This document shows, piece after piece, positions 1 to 12,521 of a stretch of DNA of 64,000 nt; the stretch's first letter is position 1, and each line of letters begins with the position of its first letter. The notes under the pieces are model-generated. The model was not told where the DNA came from. It ran no database searches and was given only the letters and a program-made list of their open reading frames with translations. Origin of the DNA: Zingiber officinale (Eukaryota > Streptophyta > Magnoliopsida > Zingiberales > Zingiberaceae); the NCBI RefSeq assembly GCF_018446385.1, contig NC_056000.1, forward strand, positions 37,299,511 through 37,363,510. The letters are read 5' to 3'. Position numbers and translations under genes: made by a program.

Positions 1-5
1 CATAC

Positions 6-2128
6 CGAGCTTGCTTCTCTTCAACCATAAGAATAAACCGACAAATAGAAGCAAAAGGAAACTCAACACTGGAATAATGACTATCATTGCCAGTGATTTC
101 TTTTTTCCTGAACCACTTAGTGAATCTGCAGAGGAAGTTGATATTAGAAAATCTGCCAATACTACACTCATTCTACAAAATACTATAGTTTTCTAGTCGA
201 AATGCTTAAGAAAGAACAAGAAAAAGCTTGAGCATGATCAAAGACAGTCGAGCCAGATGTGTAACTGAACTTTGCTTATCTTGTAAACTGAGATTTCGTG
301 ATGCAAAGAGGAATTTACCTAATTCAGAAGCTGCAAGCCGAATGTATAGATCATTGCCTCCTTGCTCGAATGACCTAATATCCATCAGATCAGCAGGCCA
401 AGTGACGCACATGTTGCCTCTGATCATAGCAAACGCCATGCAAGAACAGTCCCTCGAGCACAAATCTCGGCACTCATCGAGTGTCATGTTGCTCGCTGCG
501 CTGGCATTGAGAGTGACAGGCAGCTTCACATTTTGCAGATGCAAAAAACCATCTGATGAACAATTCAGAGGTGTCATCCTCACACAACCATCTGCATACT
601 CTCTAAGGTTCCAGTCTTTAGGTGACTTGGGTTTGAAACCCTGCAAGCATTGGCATATAGGCGAATAGTTGGTTGTGCAATGCCCATTTGCTCCACAAAT
701 GGCGTAATCATCACAAGGATCTGAGGGAACCGACCAATAAAGGTCCCATCGGTTGCTCGAATTCGACCAAACGAATCTTTGCAATTGTCCACTTTCATTG
801 ATAACTGCTCGGCCTAGGAAATTCTTGTCCAGGCCTTCAAATGTGTAGTATATCTCATCTTTGACATCGACAAACTGAAACTTAAGAACATTGTTTGAGG
901 CCATATCAGGACGGCCGCTCCAACGTTGGCCATCCCATGGTCCTGTTCGAAAGATCGGAGAGGTTCCTTTCCATGTATAGGCTTCAGGTATTCCTCGAGT
1001 TTCCAAGCCATAGGTGTACTCCCCTGGAGAAGGATCAGACACACTCTTCCATGCTGTGAGATTCTTATTGAGCTGGGCTCTGATGTCCACTCCAATCTTC
1101 ATGCCGGGCAAAAAAGTATTGCCAGGATGATCAAAACTTTGCCACAAGATATTACCCGACATGTTGTCGGTCAAGATGAGATTTCCTGAATCCCAGAGCC
1201 TGAGTGAAGGGTAGCTGCTAGCATTCGATGTGCCCGTCGACCAAACAGTAGCATTTGCAGCTTGATCTAACAGTAACAAATCCCCAGTTGCAGTGAGACT
1301 CAACAGTCCTGTGGAGGTGTTGAGAGGGATGTTTCTGTTGGCCACCCATACGATAGGGTGGTCAAAGATTTCCTTGAACCATATTCCCAAGTATTTGTTG
1401 CTCGAATTGCTCGGTGCGATGAATCCCAGCTCAAAGATTTCTCTTGCAGAGGTTAAGGTTTGGCCATCCACCAAAGATTTGCCAGGATCCAGTGTGTCTG
1501 CCATGAATTGTTAGGACAAAAAGTTACTCCAAACAAATATCTTAATCATCAGTCAAACCTTCATGAGATCTAACAAAAAGCTTAATGCTTGGATCAGATA
1601 ACATGGTCTGAGTTGTTGGATTTTCCCTTTTGTTATCATCTGTACAACTGGCCCACACAAAGGGTGGAGTAGTTGACTTTCATTTGTTTTGTCACACAGT
1701 AGTGTATTATCCTATGCATTTTGTCAACGCAACTGGTTTCTTTTTCTTACTCAGAAAAGGTGAAGAGACTAAATTCTACTGATTTCTTTCTTTCAGAAAT
1801 GGCACAAATCTTGTTAGTTTTAAGTTCAAGCTTTTTCGATTGGAATCTAAGCTGCGTCCAAAATTGATTATCGACACAACAAAACCAATAGAACAGAAGA
1901 GGAGCGGGGAAAGTTGGCAGGTTTTGATGAAAACTCTGAAAGAGTTTATATCGAAAACTCTCGAGCAAAAACTTAAACATGTTAAAGACCACAAACAAAC
2001 TTCTACTGCCGAATTTGTTCGGGCAAGAAATCTCTCGAGTTATAGATTTCATCCTTACCTGTCTGACCAAGAGCTGTCCTAACTCCTGCAAAAATTGTAA
2101 GCACAATCCAAACCCTGCCGATGAACAT
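6..2128 (-). CDS. G-type lectin S-receptor-like kinase, 5' part (kinase exons off the window)
   Basis: Proposed exons on the minus strand are 2128-2059, 1497-319 and 125-6, with introns 2058-1498 and 318-126, all GT..AG and in phase. The first 70-nt exon encodes a signal peptide (MFIGRVWIVLTIFAGVRTALG) and ends in cag aca g|gtaagg. The main exon begins at the acceptor ggcag|ACACTG, so the mature protein starts near QTDTLDPG. An ATG at 1504 could start a protein without a signal peptide, but an in-frame TAA lies three codons upstream and the acceptor lies just after it, so I prefer the split start. The main exon carries a B-lectin domain (WVANRN, LWDSGNL, WQSFDHP), an S-locus glycoprotein region, an EGF-like cysteine cluster (CDDYAICGANGHC) and a PAN domain (CRDLCSRDCSCMAF). 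The 125-6 exon encodes a basic stop-transfer plus a hydrophobic membrane span (IVIIPVLSFLLLLFVGLFLW). A probable donor (g|gtatg) sits at the edge. The kinase should continue to the left. The gene belongs to a different S-RLK subgroup from the two downstream genes. Confidence 0.85.
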
Positions 2129-2510
2129 TCTCTCTCTGATTTTTATTCCCTTTTCCACACAAATAGGAAGAGAGCTGCAATTTCTGGTTATAGAAAGTAG
2201 AACAAGAACGCTCCTTTTATTCAAAGTGGATCTCCTCATTAAAGTAATCATCTTCTGACTTAGTCAGAGATCATAAACATACGAAGAAAGATAATGAAAG
2301 CCAGAGTGGAAAAAAGTTAAACAGAACCTGCAATGGAAATTACAGTTGATATGACATGAAGTCTAAGGTTAGTTAACATGAGTGGTATAGCATAGTTTAA
2401 ACTAGTCAATCACTCTGACTAACTTGTGAATATCTCATAGATTGAATTGAATTTCATCTCTCTTTAAAGTCTCATCCTTAATTTATAGACCTTCTTATTG
2501 CAATATTGTC
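2129..2510. other. Upstream region of the first S-RLK
   Basis: AT-rich sequence between the proposed signal-peptide exon and the start of the Tat 5' LTR. It must contain the promoter and 5' UTR of the minus-strand RLK, but I see no unambiguous TATA or regulatory motif. Confidence 0.4.
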
Positions 2511-3525
2511 TGATACAATGCATAACAGTAGGATCTGATAAAATCAAGTAGTCAAAAGTCAAGGAAACGTAATAGTCAAGGATGATCTAAAGTCAAGGGG
2601 GCGTGTCGGTCAAAAGTCAAGGGACGTGACAATCAACAGTTAGGAGAAAAAAGGAGTTAGACCGCCTCATGTCACCAGCCACATAATTCTTGGTCGGGTA
2701 CAGACAGAACAGGGTCTCAGATCTGAGACATAAAACGCAACCTGGAGTAGTGCCAGGCCTGTCCCGACTGATCGGGCTTCCTCAGCTCAGCCCACATAGG
2801 CAGGTTTAGTACTTTCAGTAAGACAACTCCTGATCGGCCCTTCAGCAATCCAAGCATAAAAGACGGGGGGCCCTCGCCATAGCTCGTTCCCCTCATCAAG
2901 ACTCAAGTCAGGTGGCACATCCGAACGGTCATCCCGAGCTGTCTGTAGCTAAACCAAGGCAGGACAGAAAGCGCTAAGCGACAAATAATGTCAAGGAATC
3001 ATAACCTCTTGTCAAAGAATAACTATCATGCGTCAGGAAATATTCCAGTGGTATGTTATTGCCTACGAATGAAACCTTCCTTCCATCAATAGGAGGCCAC
3101 CGTACACCTTCTCTCATCCGACAGGCCCTGACACCCGACATTTACTAACAACATGCAGACTCTGAAGGTATGCAACATCATATAAAAAGGGAGGTCCTCT
3201 CCCTTAGCCAGGTACACACACATTCACACTCGTCTTCTATAGTTCTTTTTTCTTTCGTATACTGTTCTTTTGGGGGAAAAGTATTAGACTTGAGTGTCGG
3301 AGAGCCTATGCCGGGGACTTTTTCCCTGGTTTCTGATCTCTAACGTTCCGTATGGTTATCTGAGTGTGCATAGAGCCAAAGTACTGTCGGTCTCGTTACC
3401 ACTGTCCAGGAGTTCCACGTGGGGGTTCATTTTTCCGGTGCACATATGCTAGGTGTGCCCAAGTCACCTCTCCGTCAACGCCAGCACCATCTCAGCCACT
3501 TTTCGTCTGACCCAGATTCCGGACA
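2511..3525 (+). repeat. 5' LTR of the Tat element
   Basis: Starts TGATACAATG and matches the 3' LTR through its length, including the segments around cacatccgaacggtcatccc and aaccaaggcaggacagaaag. A TATA-like motif (catataaaaaggga) near 3180 probably marks the promoter. The end is placed at ggaca by comparison with the 3' copy and is uncertain by some bases. Confidence 0.8.
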
Positions 3526-3531
3526 AGATCA

Positions 3532-3550
3532 ATTTAACATCGTCTGTGGA
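3532..3550 (+). other. Degenerate primer-binding site of the Tat element
   Basis: The sequence atttaacatcgtctgtgga lies just inside the 5' LTR. Many plant gypsy elements have a related segment (TTTGGCGCCGTCTGTGG) here. The core is mutated in this copy, in keeping with its age. Confidence 0.45.
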
Positions 3551-3835
3551 AATCTCCTTCACCTGTTCTGGAACATGACGATGGAGGACACCGGCAAGAT
3601 CAACATCACCATGACAATCGGATAGTACAAGCTGTTTAAGGAAGCCAAGAGACAGGCGGCTTTAGAAAGGCATACCACCACTTCACAACCGCACAAGATG
3701 CCCGCCATTTTAAAAAACCAGACCTATGTTTTAGATAAGGGGTCTAAAAGAAAATAGTCTGAGGATTTCCCCCAACCTTTCTATCGTGACCCTTGCCCAA
3801 AGTATTACCACAAGAAAGAGCAACATCATGCCTTC

Positions 3836-4480
3836 ATGGCCGAGAGTTCCCTAGTCAGAGATTCGAAGAAGGGGAAAGCTATAGTCCTTCGGGAGGAGCT
3901 GAGGGAGATGCTTGAGGAGCAAGTTTCCTTCTCTCTAAGGGTACTCGAGGAGAAGCTACCGAAGGGGTACAAGCCCCCAGCTATTGGAGAATATGATGGT
4001 AGCAAGGACCTAAAGGATCATCTCCACAAATTTTGGATTACTGCACCAATACAGCAACGCCATCAAGTGTCGAGTGTTCTTAAATACTCTGTCTGGCTCG
4101 GTACAAAAGTAGTTCGATGGATTGTCGAACGGATTCATCACATGCTTTCAGGATTTCAAGAACACTTTCCTGCACTATTTCGTCAACAGCAGGAAATATC
4201 AGAAGACAGACCACTATCTCTTCGCCCTCAAGCAAGGGTCTGCAGAGCCCTTGAGAAATTACATAAAACGTTGCAACCAGGTTGCTCAGGATGTCCCGTC
4301 CACTACCTCAGAGATCTTGATGAGCGCCTTCTCTCACGGCTTGGTGTAAGGAGAGTTCTTCCGAGCCCTCATTTGAGAGCCTGTAAAGAACTTTGATGAG
4401 ATGCTAGGAAAGGCAGCAAGCTATATTACTGTAGAAGAAGCCTAGGCTGTCCGGAGGAAAACAAACAAGATGCCTGCTCC
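3836..4480 (+). pseudogene. Tat gag (broken)
   Basis: An ORF opens at 3836 (MAESSLVRDSKKGKAIVLRE) and runs into a typical gag segment (KPPAIGEYDGSKDLKDHL). At about 4120 the conserved reading moves to another frame, where the Retrotrans_gag core continues (ITCFQDFKNTFLHYF, then ALKQGSAEPLRNYIKR), ending near FSHGLV at 4349. A possible zinc-knuckle remnant (CTYHRSHIHSTGD) follows near 4655. The frameshift and later stops mean no capsid protein can be made. Confidence 0.8.
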
Positions 4481-5008
4481 TGCCAACAAGTCAAAGAAAA
4501 GGTCACCCCAACCTCCAGCTCGACCCTTACCCCGCTCCAAGAATGCCCGACCAGGATTTCCACCTGGTAAGGAATCCAAGGCGACATAACGAGTCGAAGT
4601 TGTCCATCCAAGCCCCAAGACCTAGTCAGTGGAGGCCCCGTTATTGCACCTACCATAGGTCTCACATCCATTCCACAGGAGACTGGGTCCAGTTGGCCTG
4701 TGACTCTCGGTAGGTAGCTGAACTGGGCCTGCCTCCGTCCGAGATTGTGCCCAAGCTTCAGAAGCTGCTGGCCAACCCACCTACTGCAACAGGGCGGTCA
4801 AGTAAAACCTTACCCGAAAGCGGAGGCCAGGGAACTCAACAGCTACGCTGGGGCAAGGAGTCGGTGGATCTCAGGGGGCCCCACCGATGGGGACTCCACC
4901 AGAGCCCGAAAGTCCCATGAGCACCGCTTGGAGATGCATGTGGTGGGGTATAGTCGGGAATAAGTTACGGGGCGCGTAATCAGCTTTGGGCCGCAAGACC
5001 TGGAGGGG

Positions 5009-5443
5009 ATGGAGCTCCCTCATGATGATGTCCTCATAATCAAAGCCACCATCACCAACAATCGTGTGGCCTGGGTTTTCGTTGACACCGGAAGTTCTGT
5101 CAACGTACTGTTTAAGAATGCATTCGAGGACATGCAGATCGACGCTAGTGAGCTCCAACCTGCAGCTACTTCCTTGTACGGGTTCACTACAACAAGATAC
5201 GACCAATGGGTCAAGCTAGCCATATTCTTGGATAGCAAATCATTAGTGAGGACACAGAGGAACACCTTCATCGTAGTGGATTCTCCATCCTCCTACAATG
5301 CCATCCTGGGAAGACCTGGACTGCACAAGTTTCGAGCGACAGTCTCTACCTTTCATCAAAAGACGAAATTCCCTGTGGGCGATCAGGTCGGGGAAGTCAA
5401 AGGCGAGCAATTGGTCTCCCTCGGGTGTTATGTTGACATATGA
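5009..5443 (+). pseudogene. Tat aspartic protease
   Basis: 144-codon open segment with the retropepsin signature in VFVDTGSSVNVLF and the later ILGRPGLHKFRATVSTFH typical of gypsy proteases. The upstream LPHDDVLIIKATI is also characteristic. The segment is in frame and intact here, but is separated from gag and RT by stops (for example the tga after 5440). Confidence 0.85.
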
Positions 5444-5779
5444 AGGTCGAAGCCCGCAAAGCTCAAAGAACCCAGGATAGAAGAATTCACATCATCCAAG
5501 AGGAGCCTCTTCCTTAGTTGAAAAATTCATCCCTTGGAAAGAGTTCCAGCTCTATCCTGAGCGTCCAGAGAACATCACCTACATATCAAGTGACCTGACA
5601 ATTGAAATAAAGATGAATCTGGTTAAATGTCTAACCCGCAATAGGGACGTCTTCGCCTAGTCCCCCAAGGAGCTATCGAGAGTCAAGCTCGATATAGCTG
5701 AACATAAGCTACACCTCCTGCTTGATTCCTGGTCAAGCAGAGGAAGCAAAACTTCTCGACCGAATAAAATAAGATCATC

Positions 5780-6390
5780 CGAGCTGAAGTTGATCAACTC
5801 TTGAAAGCAAGACACATTAGAGAAGTACAATTTCTGCTCTGGCTCTCTAACGTGGTCCTGGTGTCTAAACCTAACAATAAGTGGAGGGTTTGCATCGACT
5901 TTCAGGACCTCAATCGAGCTAGCCCTAAAGACTGCTACCCATTACCGAGGATCGATTAGACGGTGGACTCAACCTTGGGCTGCGAGAGGATCTGCATGCT
6001 TGATGCTTACCAAGGATATCACCAAATATCTCTCACCCAGGAAGATCAGGAGAAAGTTAGTTTCATCACGGCCGATCGTACTTTCTATTATACAGTCATG
6101 CCATTCGGTCTACGGAATACAGAGGCTACTTATCAGAGGATGATGGACAAGACCTTCCGAGAGCAAATCGAGTGGAATGTGGAAGTCTATGTAGACGACA
6201 TACTGATCAAGTCTACTATGGCAATAAACTTGATTGTCGATGTGGAGGAGACCTGTGGCACGTTGAGGCAGTGCGGGCTAAGGTTAAATCCCTTGAAGTA
6301 CTTATTTAAGGCTCGAGGAGGAAAATTCCTCGGATACTTCGTTACGGAGTGGGAGATTGAAGCCAACCTAGAGAAGGTACATGCACTCTA
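5780..6390 (+). pseudogene. Tat reverse transcriptase
   Basis: Conserved RT blocks are all visible: NVVLVSKPNNKWRVCIDF, then DLNRASPKDCYPLPRID followed by an in-frame TAG at about 5957, then DAYQGYHQISL, MPFGLRNTEATYQRMMD and the catalytic YVDDILIKS. It continues to KYLFKARGGKFLGYFV. Fingers and palm are complete in sequence, but the stop in the middle and another at 6389 inactivate the frame. Confidence 0.9.
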
Positions 6391-7352
6391 AGACATGCAA
6401 GCGCCTCAGAATCTAAAAGAAACCCAGAAGTTAGTGGGCAGAATCACGACACTCTCCAGGTTCATATCTTGATCTGTAGATTGGGCGCTCCCCTTCTTTA
6501 AGGTTCTCCGAAGAGCTGCTAAGTTTCAGTGGGACGAAGAATGTAGCAAAGCTTTTGAGAAACTGAATCAGCACCCGGAGACCCTGCTCTCACTGTTTAA
6601 ACCTATTGCTGGAGAGACACTCTAGGTATATCTATCAACTACCCCTGAGGCCGTGGGGGCAATGTTGGTGAAAGAATAGGATGATGTACAACAGCCAGTG
6701 TACTTCTTCATCCACCTATTAAAAGGGACCGAGTCCCGACACACGACCCTTGAGAAGTTGGTTTATGGGTTGGTTCTTATGACTTGCCACTTATGACCCT
6801 ACTTCCTAGCATACTTAATTACTGTCCTGACCAATGGGAAAGGCCCTTACCAACATAGAGATAGCTAGTCGTCTCATCAAGTGGGCAACCGAGCTGGGAG
6901 AGTATGATATACAGTATCAGCCTCGAACAACAATCAAAATACAAGCTCTGGTCGACTTTTTGATGGAGATCCATCAGCATGACTCTAAGGAAATATGGAA
7001 GATATACGTGGATAGGTCATCTACTCAACAAGGAAGTGGAGTAGGGATACTCTTTATATCACTTCAAGAAGATATCATGCAACTAGCTGCTAAGCTAAAC
7101 TTCAAAGCTACCAACAATGAGGCGAAGCATGAGGCACTACTGGCTAGATTGCAAGCAGCTCGGCATGTAGAGGTAACTCGGGTAATCATTTATTTAGATT
7201 CTCAGCTGATGGCTCAGCAAGTGACTGGTAATTTTGAAGTCAACAATGAGAAGCTACATCTTTATAGGGAAGCGTATGAGAAAATGAAGAAAGGCTTCAA
7301 GGAGGTCACAGTAACTAAGATTCCCAAGGCAAGCAAATCAGAGAGTAGATGA
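6391..7352 (+). pseudogene. Tat RT-linked RNase H followed by a second RNase H
   Basis: 6480-6960 reads as the normal gypsy RNase H region (for example QWDEECSKAFEKL, then QPVYFFIHLLKGTESR, then LIKWATELGEYDIQYQPR), with several TAG/TGA stops. From about 6985 a second domain begins: KIYVDRSSTQQGSGVGILF, then FKATNNEAKHEALLARLQAA, then IIYLDSQLMAQQVTGNFEV. This DG-less, TNNEAEYEAL-like module is the additional RNase H that defines Tat elements, and it is why I assign this clade. The first catalytic aspartate (YVD) and the E of the TNNEA motif remain. Confidence 0.85.
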
Positions 7353-7476
7353 ATTAGATAAAATGGTCAGTTCTTTGACCACTTGGGTACTGGATAAGTC
7401 GATAGCTCAAAGTTTCCTGATAGCTCAGATTGACCTACAGAATAATTTGAAAGAACCAATCAACTAGAGAGCTCTA

Positions 7477-8694
7477 ATGATCGTTTATCTTCAACAAAGT
7501 GCCTTACCTGTCGATGCTGAAGAAGCCAGATCGATTAGAAAGAGAGCTCATGCGTATACACTAATTAGGGATCAATTATACAAGCGAGCATTCTCTCGAC
7601 CACTGCTCAAATGCTTAGGCTCGGATGAGGTAGATTATGCTCTCCAAGAAGTTCACCAGGGATGCTGCGGTAGTCACATAGGCGGAAGGACACTGGCCCG
7701 GAAACTATTGTTGACCGGATATTTTTGGCCCACCTTGCAAAGAGATGCTCAGCAGTTAGTGGCCACTTACCTCTCTTGTCAGAAGCATCAGAATTTGTCC
7801 CATTGGTTGACCGAGATTTTGAAGACCTCAATAATCTCTTGTCCCTTTGACCAATGGGGTATGGACATCGTGGGACCTTTCCTCATGGCTCCTGGGTAGA
7901 GGCATTTTTTACTCATGGCGGTGGATTACTTCTCTAAGTGGGTAGAGGTAGAAGCACTGGTCAAGATAATGAAAGGAGTCATTATCCAATTCCTATATAT
8001 AGAAGAACATCTTATGTCGATTCAAGATCCCTCACAAGTTGATCTAAGACAATGGTCGACAATTCTAATGGCACAAGATTCAAGAATGGTGTCGAGGGTT
8101 TGGAATCACTCAGGCCTTCACTTCTATCGCTTATCCTCGAAGCAATGGACAGACTGAAGTCATTAACAGAGAGATAGTTCGCGGGTTGAAGGTCAAGTTG
8201 GACCATGTGGGCGGTAATTGGGTGGAAGAGCTGCCCAACATTCTTGGGCATACTGAAAGACTCCACGGAAAAGTACGGGACTCACTCCTTTTCATCTCGT
8301 CTATGGCAATGGAGCAGTCATGCCGGTCAAGGTTGGGGTGGGTTCCATCTGTACGACGATTGTTGTATGACCCGGAGAATGCAAAGTGGTGACTTCTAGA
8401 GATGGATCTTATAAATGAAACCCGTGAGAGAACGATCACTCCATTAACCATGTACCGATAATGTATACGTCAAACTATGATAAGAAGGTGATCCTCCACT
8501 TCTTCAGAGAAGGGGATTTGGTATGGAAAAGGATCAGACCGATAGGAGAGGTAACTAAGTTAGCACCTCAGTGGGATGGTCCATATAAGGTCATTAAAAA
8601 ACTAGCGTCTAGTGCCTATTACCTACATGACGCTCGGGGTAGAAAGTTGGACCGCCCGTGGAGTGTTAATTACTTTCAGCCTTATAGCGTATGA
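7477..8694 (+). pseudogene. Tat integrase
   Basis: 7477-7899 holds the HHCC zinc-binding domain (HQGCCGSHIGGRTLARK, then YFWPTLQRDAQQLVATYLSC and QKH) and the start of the core (FDQWGMDIVGPF). After a TAG comes AVDYFSKWVEVEAL at 7915. Around 8010-8180 the second catalytic block is scrambled over frames, but YPRSNGQTEVINREI can be read. The C-terminal domain is at 8461-8694 (APQWDGPYKVIKKL, ending WSVNYFQPYSV). At least three frame changes or stops make it non-functional. Confidence 0.85.
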
Positions 8695-8753
8695 AAATAT
8701 TACTCTTTGTACTAACATTTGTTTGAGAGAAAGAGCCCAGGTTAGGAAGTAAG

Positions 8754-9787
8754 TATTGGGACCTTGACGTCCGCTAGAGGGGGGGTGAATAGTATCTCAC
8801 CCAAAACGTCACTTCCTATAATGGTTAGTGTGCACAGCGGAAATACAAGACAAGCATTAACAAAAGAAGGCAAACCTAACACGTTGTTTAACGTGGTTCG
8901 GAGATAAAGCTCTTACTCCACGGCTGTCCATAAGGTGGATGATCCGGATCCGTCGGTGCATGACTCCCCGGAAAACCTCCGGCTAGCTCGAGTAGCTCCT
9001 TGTGGATGGAGAAACCTCGCCACAAACTAGGACAAGCTCTTGATCACTCAAGAAGACCTTGGAGAATCTAATAGGGATTAACCACCTCTATTTTCGTCAA
9101 CCTTAACCAAGCTTCCAATGCTTGGTTATATAGGCCACGAGTTGGAAAACCCCGTCTATTAGTCAACTGCCCTCTATGAAGATTCGACCATTACAACCCA
9201 ACGGCTCAATACCAGTCGACTGATACTTCTATCAGTCGACTGCTCCATACTAACCGAACAAACAGAAGTATTCTATTCGCTCTCAGTCAACTGATGAAAA
9301 CATTAGTCGACTGCTACAGTCGCTACAATACTGCTATAGTACGCTATAGTAAAACCTGAAACCTAGGATTTAACCCCCGAGTAGATTCACGCAGCACTCG
9401 TCCTCATCCGACCAACCTAGACCTAGCCTTCTAGTCTCTTCCATCAGCCTTGCGTCCCTCAGATGTCTCCCCATCCTTCACGTCTTGCCTTCTGGAGCTT
9501 CCATCGGCTTTGTCATTGTTGTCATGTCTTCCTTTGCCAAGAGGTCGCGCCTTCGGGACTTCATCCATTGTCAAGTCACACTTGGACTTATGTTGCCAAG
9601 ACTACATGCTTAGACTTACACCGCCAAGACTCATCCTTGGACTTTCCTCCTTTGCCAAGATCACCCTTGGACTTTCCTTGTTGTACTTGTATCCTGCACA
9701 CTCACAATGCATATCAAATACAATAATAAACCTAACTTAAATCTTTGCCCAAACATCAAAACCTAGGGTACTCAAATTACTCCAACA
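8754..9787 (-). mobile_element. Solo LTR nested in the Tat element
   Basis: The segment is bounded by a perfect 5-bp direct repeat GTAAG (8749-8753 and 9788-9792). Read on the minus strand it starts TGTTGGAGTAA and ends CCCAATA, a one-base departure from the usual ..CA end. There is no internal region, so it is a solo LTR left by recombination between two LTRs. The R/U5-like part (cagcggaaat, acgtggttcggagat, cggctgtccataaggtgga) is related to the LTR of the LARD at 14414-21107, so both belong to one broad copia group. Confidence 0.88.
9213..9242. repeat. Perfect inverted repeat in the solo LTR
   Basis: 13-bp arms (cagtcgactgata) with a 4-nt loop (cttc). Further cagtcgactg/cagtcaactg motifs lie at about 9280-9320. 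See the comparison with the other LTR families. Confidence 0.9.
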
Positions 9788-9792
9788 GTAAG

Positions 9793-10344
9793 CACTACTG
9801 GCATGGGCACTAAATGCTCGGTCGAATAACCCGGCCTGGATTATGCTTAAATCTTTTAGAAAATCACGAAAACTAAGGCACTCTTGATGAAGTCCTTAAA
9901 GGCCTTATCGGGTCGTAATGTCTCTTTCCTAGTGGAAGCCGCTAATCGGATTCCTCTAGACCTAAACTGATAGCTCGGGCCTAGTCAAGCAAAGATCTGA
10001 AAATCTCACTCACAAGTAACCCATGCAACTCTTAGTATAATAAATACATGACCTAAGGAAAAGTCATGAGGCATGCATGGCAAGTAGGAACACAAGAGGT
10101 AGAAACGAGCTTTCATAAAATAGTAATGTACAGAGAATCATTTGAACTCTGAAAAAATATCATTAGACATTTCTTTGATGATCCGATGATGGTCTAGAAA
10201 ATCCTCAGGAGGGTTAGACGATAGGTACCCTCCCTCTTTAAGCTGTTGGATTGCTCCTACCGTGATATACGCGAGCGACCTGAGAAAGAGACCTCTTACT
10301 TAGGAGCCAAACTCTGAAGAACATAAGTACTCTTCTCAATTTTT
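9793..10344 (+). other. Non-coding Tat sequence after integrase
   Basis: Resumes the Tat element after the solo LTR. I see no ORF or repeat, only the spacer between integrase and the end of the first antisense ORF. Confidence 0.5.
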
Positions 10345-12521
10345 CTAAAGGTTGTCGCTCTCCTCTGCCTTATAAGCTTCTAAGGTAATCGCATAAATGG
10401 ATAGGGCAGAGCAAATTTGAGATAGCTCCATCTGTAAGGAGCCCAGCTTGGTGGCTTGAGACTTCAAATCTCTTTGATGATCCATGAGGAGTATGTCTTT
10501 GAAGTTAAGCTCACTAGTCAAGCGATTCATCTCCTGCTTATGCATAAGTTTGTAGGTATCTAGGGTCACGGTCTGCTAAGCCAACTTTGACAAGGTCTTC
10601 TCCTTGAGGGTCAACTCCTCTTGATACTTAGCATCAGTTGATTGATGGAGGGCTTTCAGTTTCTTCTGGTCATCCCGTAGTCGATGGGCCTCTAGTAAGG
10701 CCTCGCTTAGGATTTGTTCCTAAGATGCATTTAGCTTTTTTAGAGACTCCACCTCCGCCTTTAGCTAGAGCACGGCTGGAGAGGAGTAGGAGGATGAAAC
10801 TCCAAGTTCTCAATATGATCCTTCAAGACCTTATTTTGTTGATACATGACTAGGGGCGTCTGACTCAAGCGCAGTATCTCGACACAGATCTAGCCATATA
10901 AAAGGATAGTTAGAATCGGAAGAAAACAACAACAAAAGAAGGTTAAGGCTTACCACAATAGTATGTTCAGAGAATAGATCCACTTGAGTGGGCACTGGGA
11001 TAGAATCGATCTGCTTCATAGATTCCATCCAAATAGTCGATAGTTTCCCCATAGCGGGACACTGCTAGCCTTGATGGAAGGGTCACGACACAATCCATGC
11101 TCTGAAGACATAGAAGTGTTAAAATGGAAACACTGGAACTTGGATGGTACAGGAGTGGTCCCGCTGGTGGTAGGACGAGTGGAGGTAGATGATCTAGAGG
11201 AAGAAGGCCTGGCCTGGGCGGCTAGTGTAGATTGTCACTCCGGATCGATCTCTTCTTTAATGATTGGGGTTTTCTATCGAAAGACCCCTAATTGGGCTTT
11301 TGGAGGGGCAGTATGGTCACCAGGGACTTGTGGCTCTGGAACGGAAGACAGAGCTGACTTGGGTATCTGGGTCATAGTGGAGTCCTCGACTATCGAGCGG
11401 GACTTAGCAGGTCTGTGCCTCGACCGACACGAAAGTGGTTGCTCGTCCGAATCTGACCCCCTCTTCTGGAGTCAGAGGGCGACTAGCAGGGGGAACCGGA
11501 TGAGTCTGTCATGCAGGTTCAAGAACAGAGTGGGTAGGCGGCATCGGTTGAGGGGCGGAAGGATGAGAGGCATTATTTATGGCCATCCCGAGCGCACTTG
11601 GAGTGGAATACGAGAGGCCCCGTCTACCTAAGATCATGCACTCTCAACGTTTTATTTCCAAAGCTCTTAGTGGGAGAGGCCTGATCAAGGACGCTCGGGC
11701 AAGAGTGTCCGCTACGACAAAGCAAGAGTCAGAATAAGAAGGTAAAAGCAGGTCGGGGTAGGGTAATGCTTACCTAGAGAATGTGGTAGCTCTCAAAGGA
11801 TGACGCTCAGCTTGAATAGAAACAACACATCTTCCGTCAGTAGCATGCTCAAATTGAAGCGCCAGCCCTCTAGTTACGCCGACACTTCCATAAAAGTGTG
11901 GTCTGCGCAATAGTCCCCCAGATAGGGTGCTGAAGGAAGGGATGATCACCGCTAGGTAGGCCACTCCACGGTAAAGGAAAAGCGAAAGAAAAAATACTTA
12001 TCTTTCCACTTTGGCTCTGAAGATGAAAGGGAAGCAAAAAAGATAGTCCGGGTACGAGTTTGGAAATGAAAAAGACCCTCACTATGGCATTAAGGGGTAA
12101 AGAGGTAGTGGAATAAGCGAGGGTTATAGCGGATGTCATACAATTCGTAGAGGAGAACACACCCACACAAAATCCACATAGAATTAGGAGTAAATTGATA
12201 AAGTGGCATGTGGAAGTAGCGACTTATGTCAGAGAAGAAGAGGTGGATAGGAAAATCGAGACCAACTACAATATGTTCTTTGAAAAAAGTCATATAACCC
12301 TGAGGAGAGTGGAAGAGTCGATGAACCTCGGAGGGTATGATGATATGCATGGTCGTGGATACTTTATACGCGAAGCGGAGATCATCCAGATTTACACCGG
12401 TGAAGGTCGAGACTCCAGGAGTGTACTTAGGCGTTGGGGAATCCATAAAGAAGGTAATGAAGTAGAAGCACGAAAAAGGAAGGGAAGGGAGGATGGCTCT
12501 AGCTAGTAGGGAGAAGTCCAA
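10345..12521 (-). pseudogene. Tat antisense extra ORF, copy A (PF04195-like plus coiled coil)
   Basis: On the minus strand the N-terminal part is at 12521-12090. It includes MTFFKEHIVVGLDFPIHLFF, then FHMPLYQFTPNSMWILCGCV, the pattern of the 'putative gypsy type transposon' family (PF04195). It continues past a stop to EPKWKDKYFFFRFSF (about 12010), the family's KGWK..FFFV block. The middle is proline/serine-like and broken. 10569-10345 is a heptad-rich coiled coil (MNRLTSELNFKDILLMDHQ). Tat elements commonly carry such ORFs between integrase and the 3' LTR. The role is unknown. Many stops make it a pseudogene. Confidence 0.7.

Noticed and set aside
228..668. 146-codon plus-strand ORF
   Set aside because: Antisense to the S-locus and PAN coding exon of the first S-RLK.
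1504..1504. ATG at 1504 as start of the first S-RLK
   Set aside because: Gives a receptor without a signal peptide. It sits just upstream of a good splice acceptor, and a phase-compatible signal exon exists at 2128-2059.
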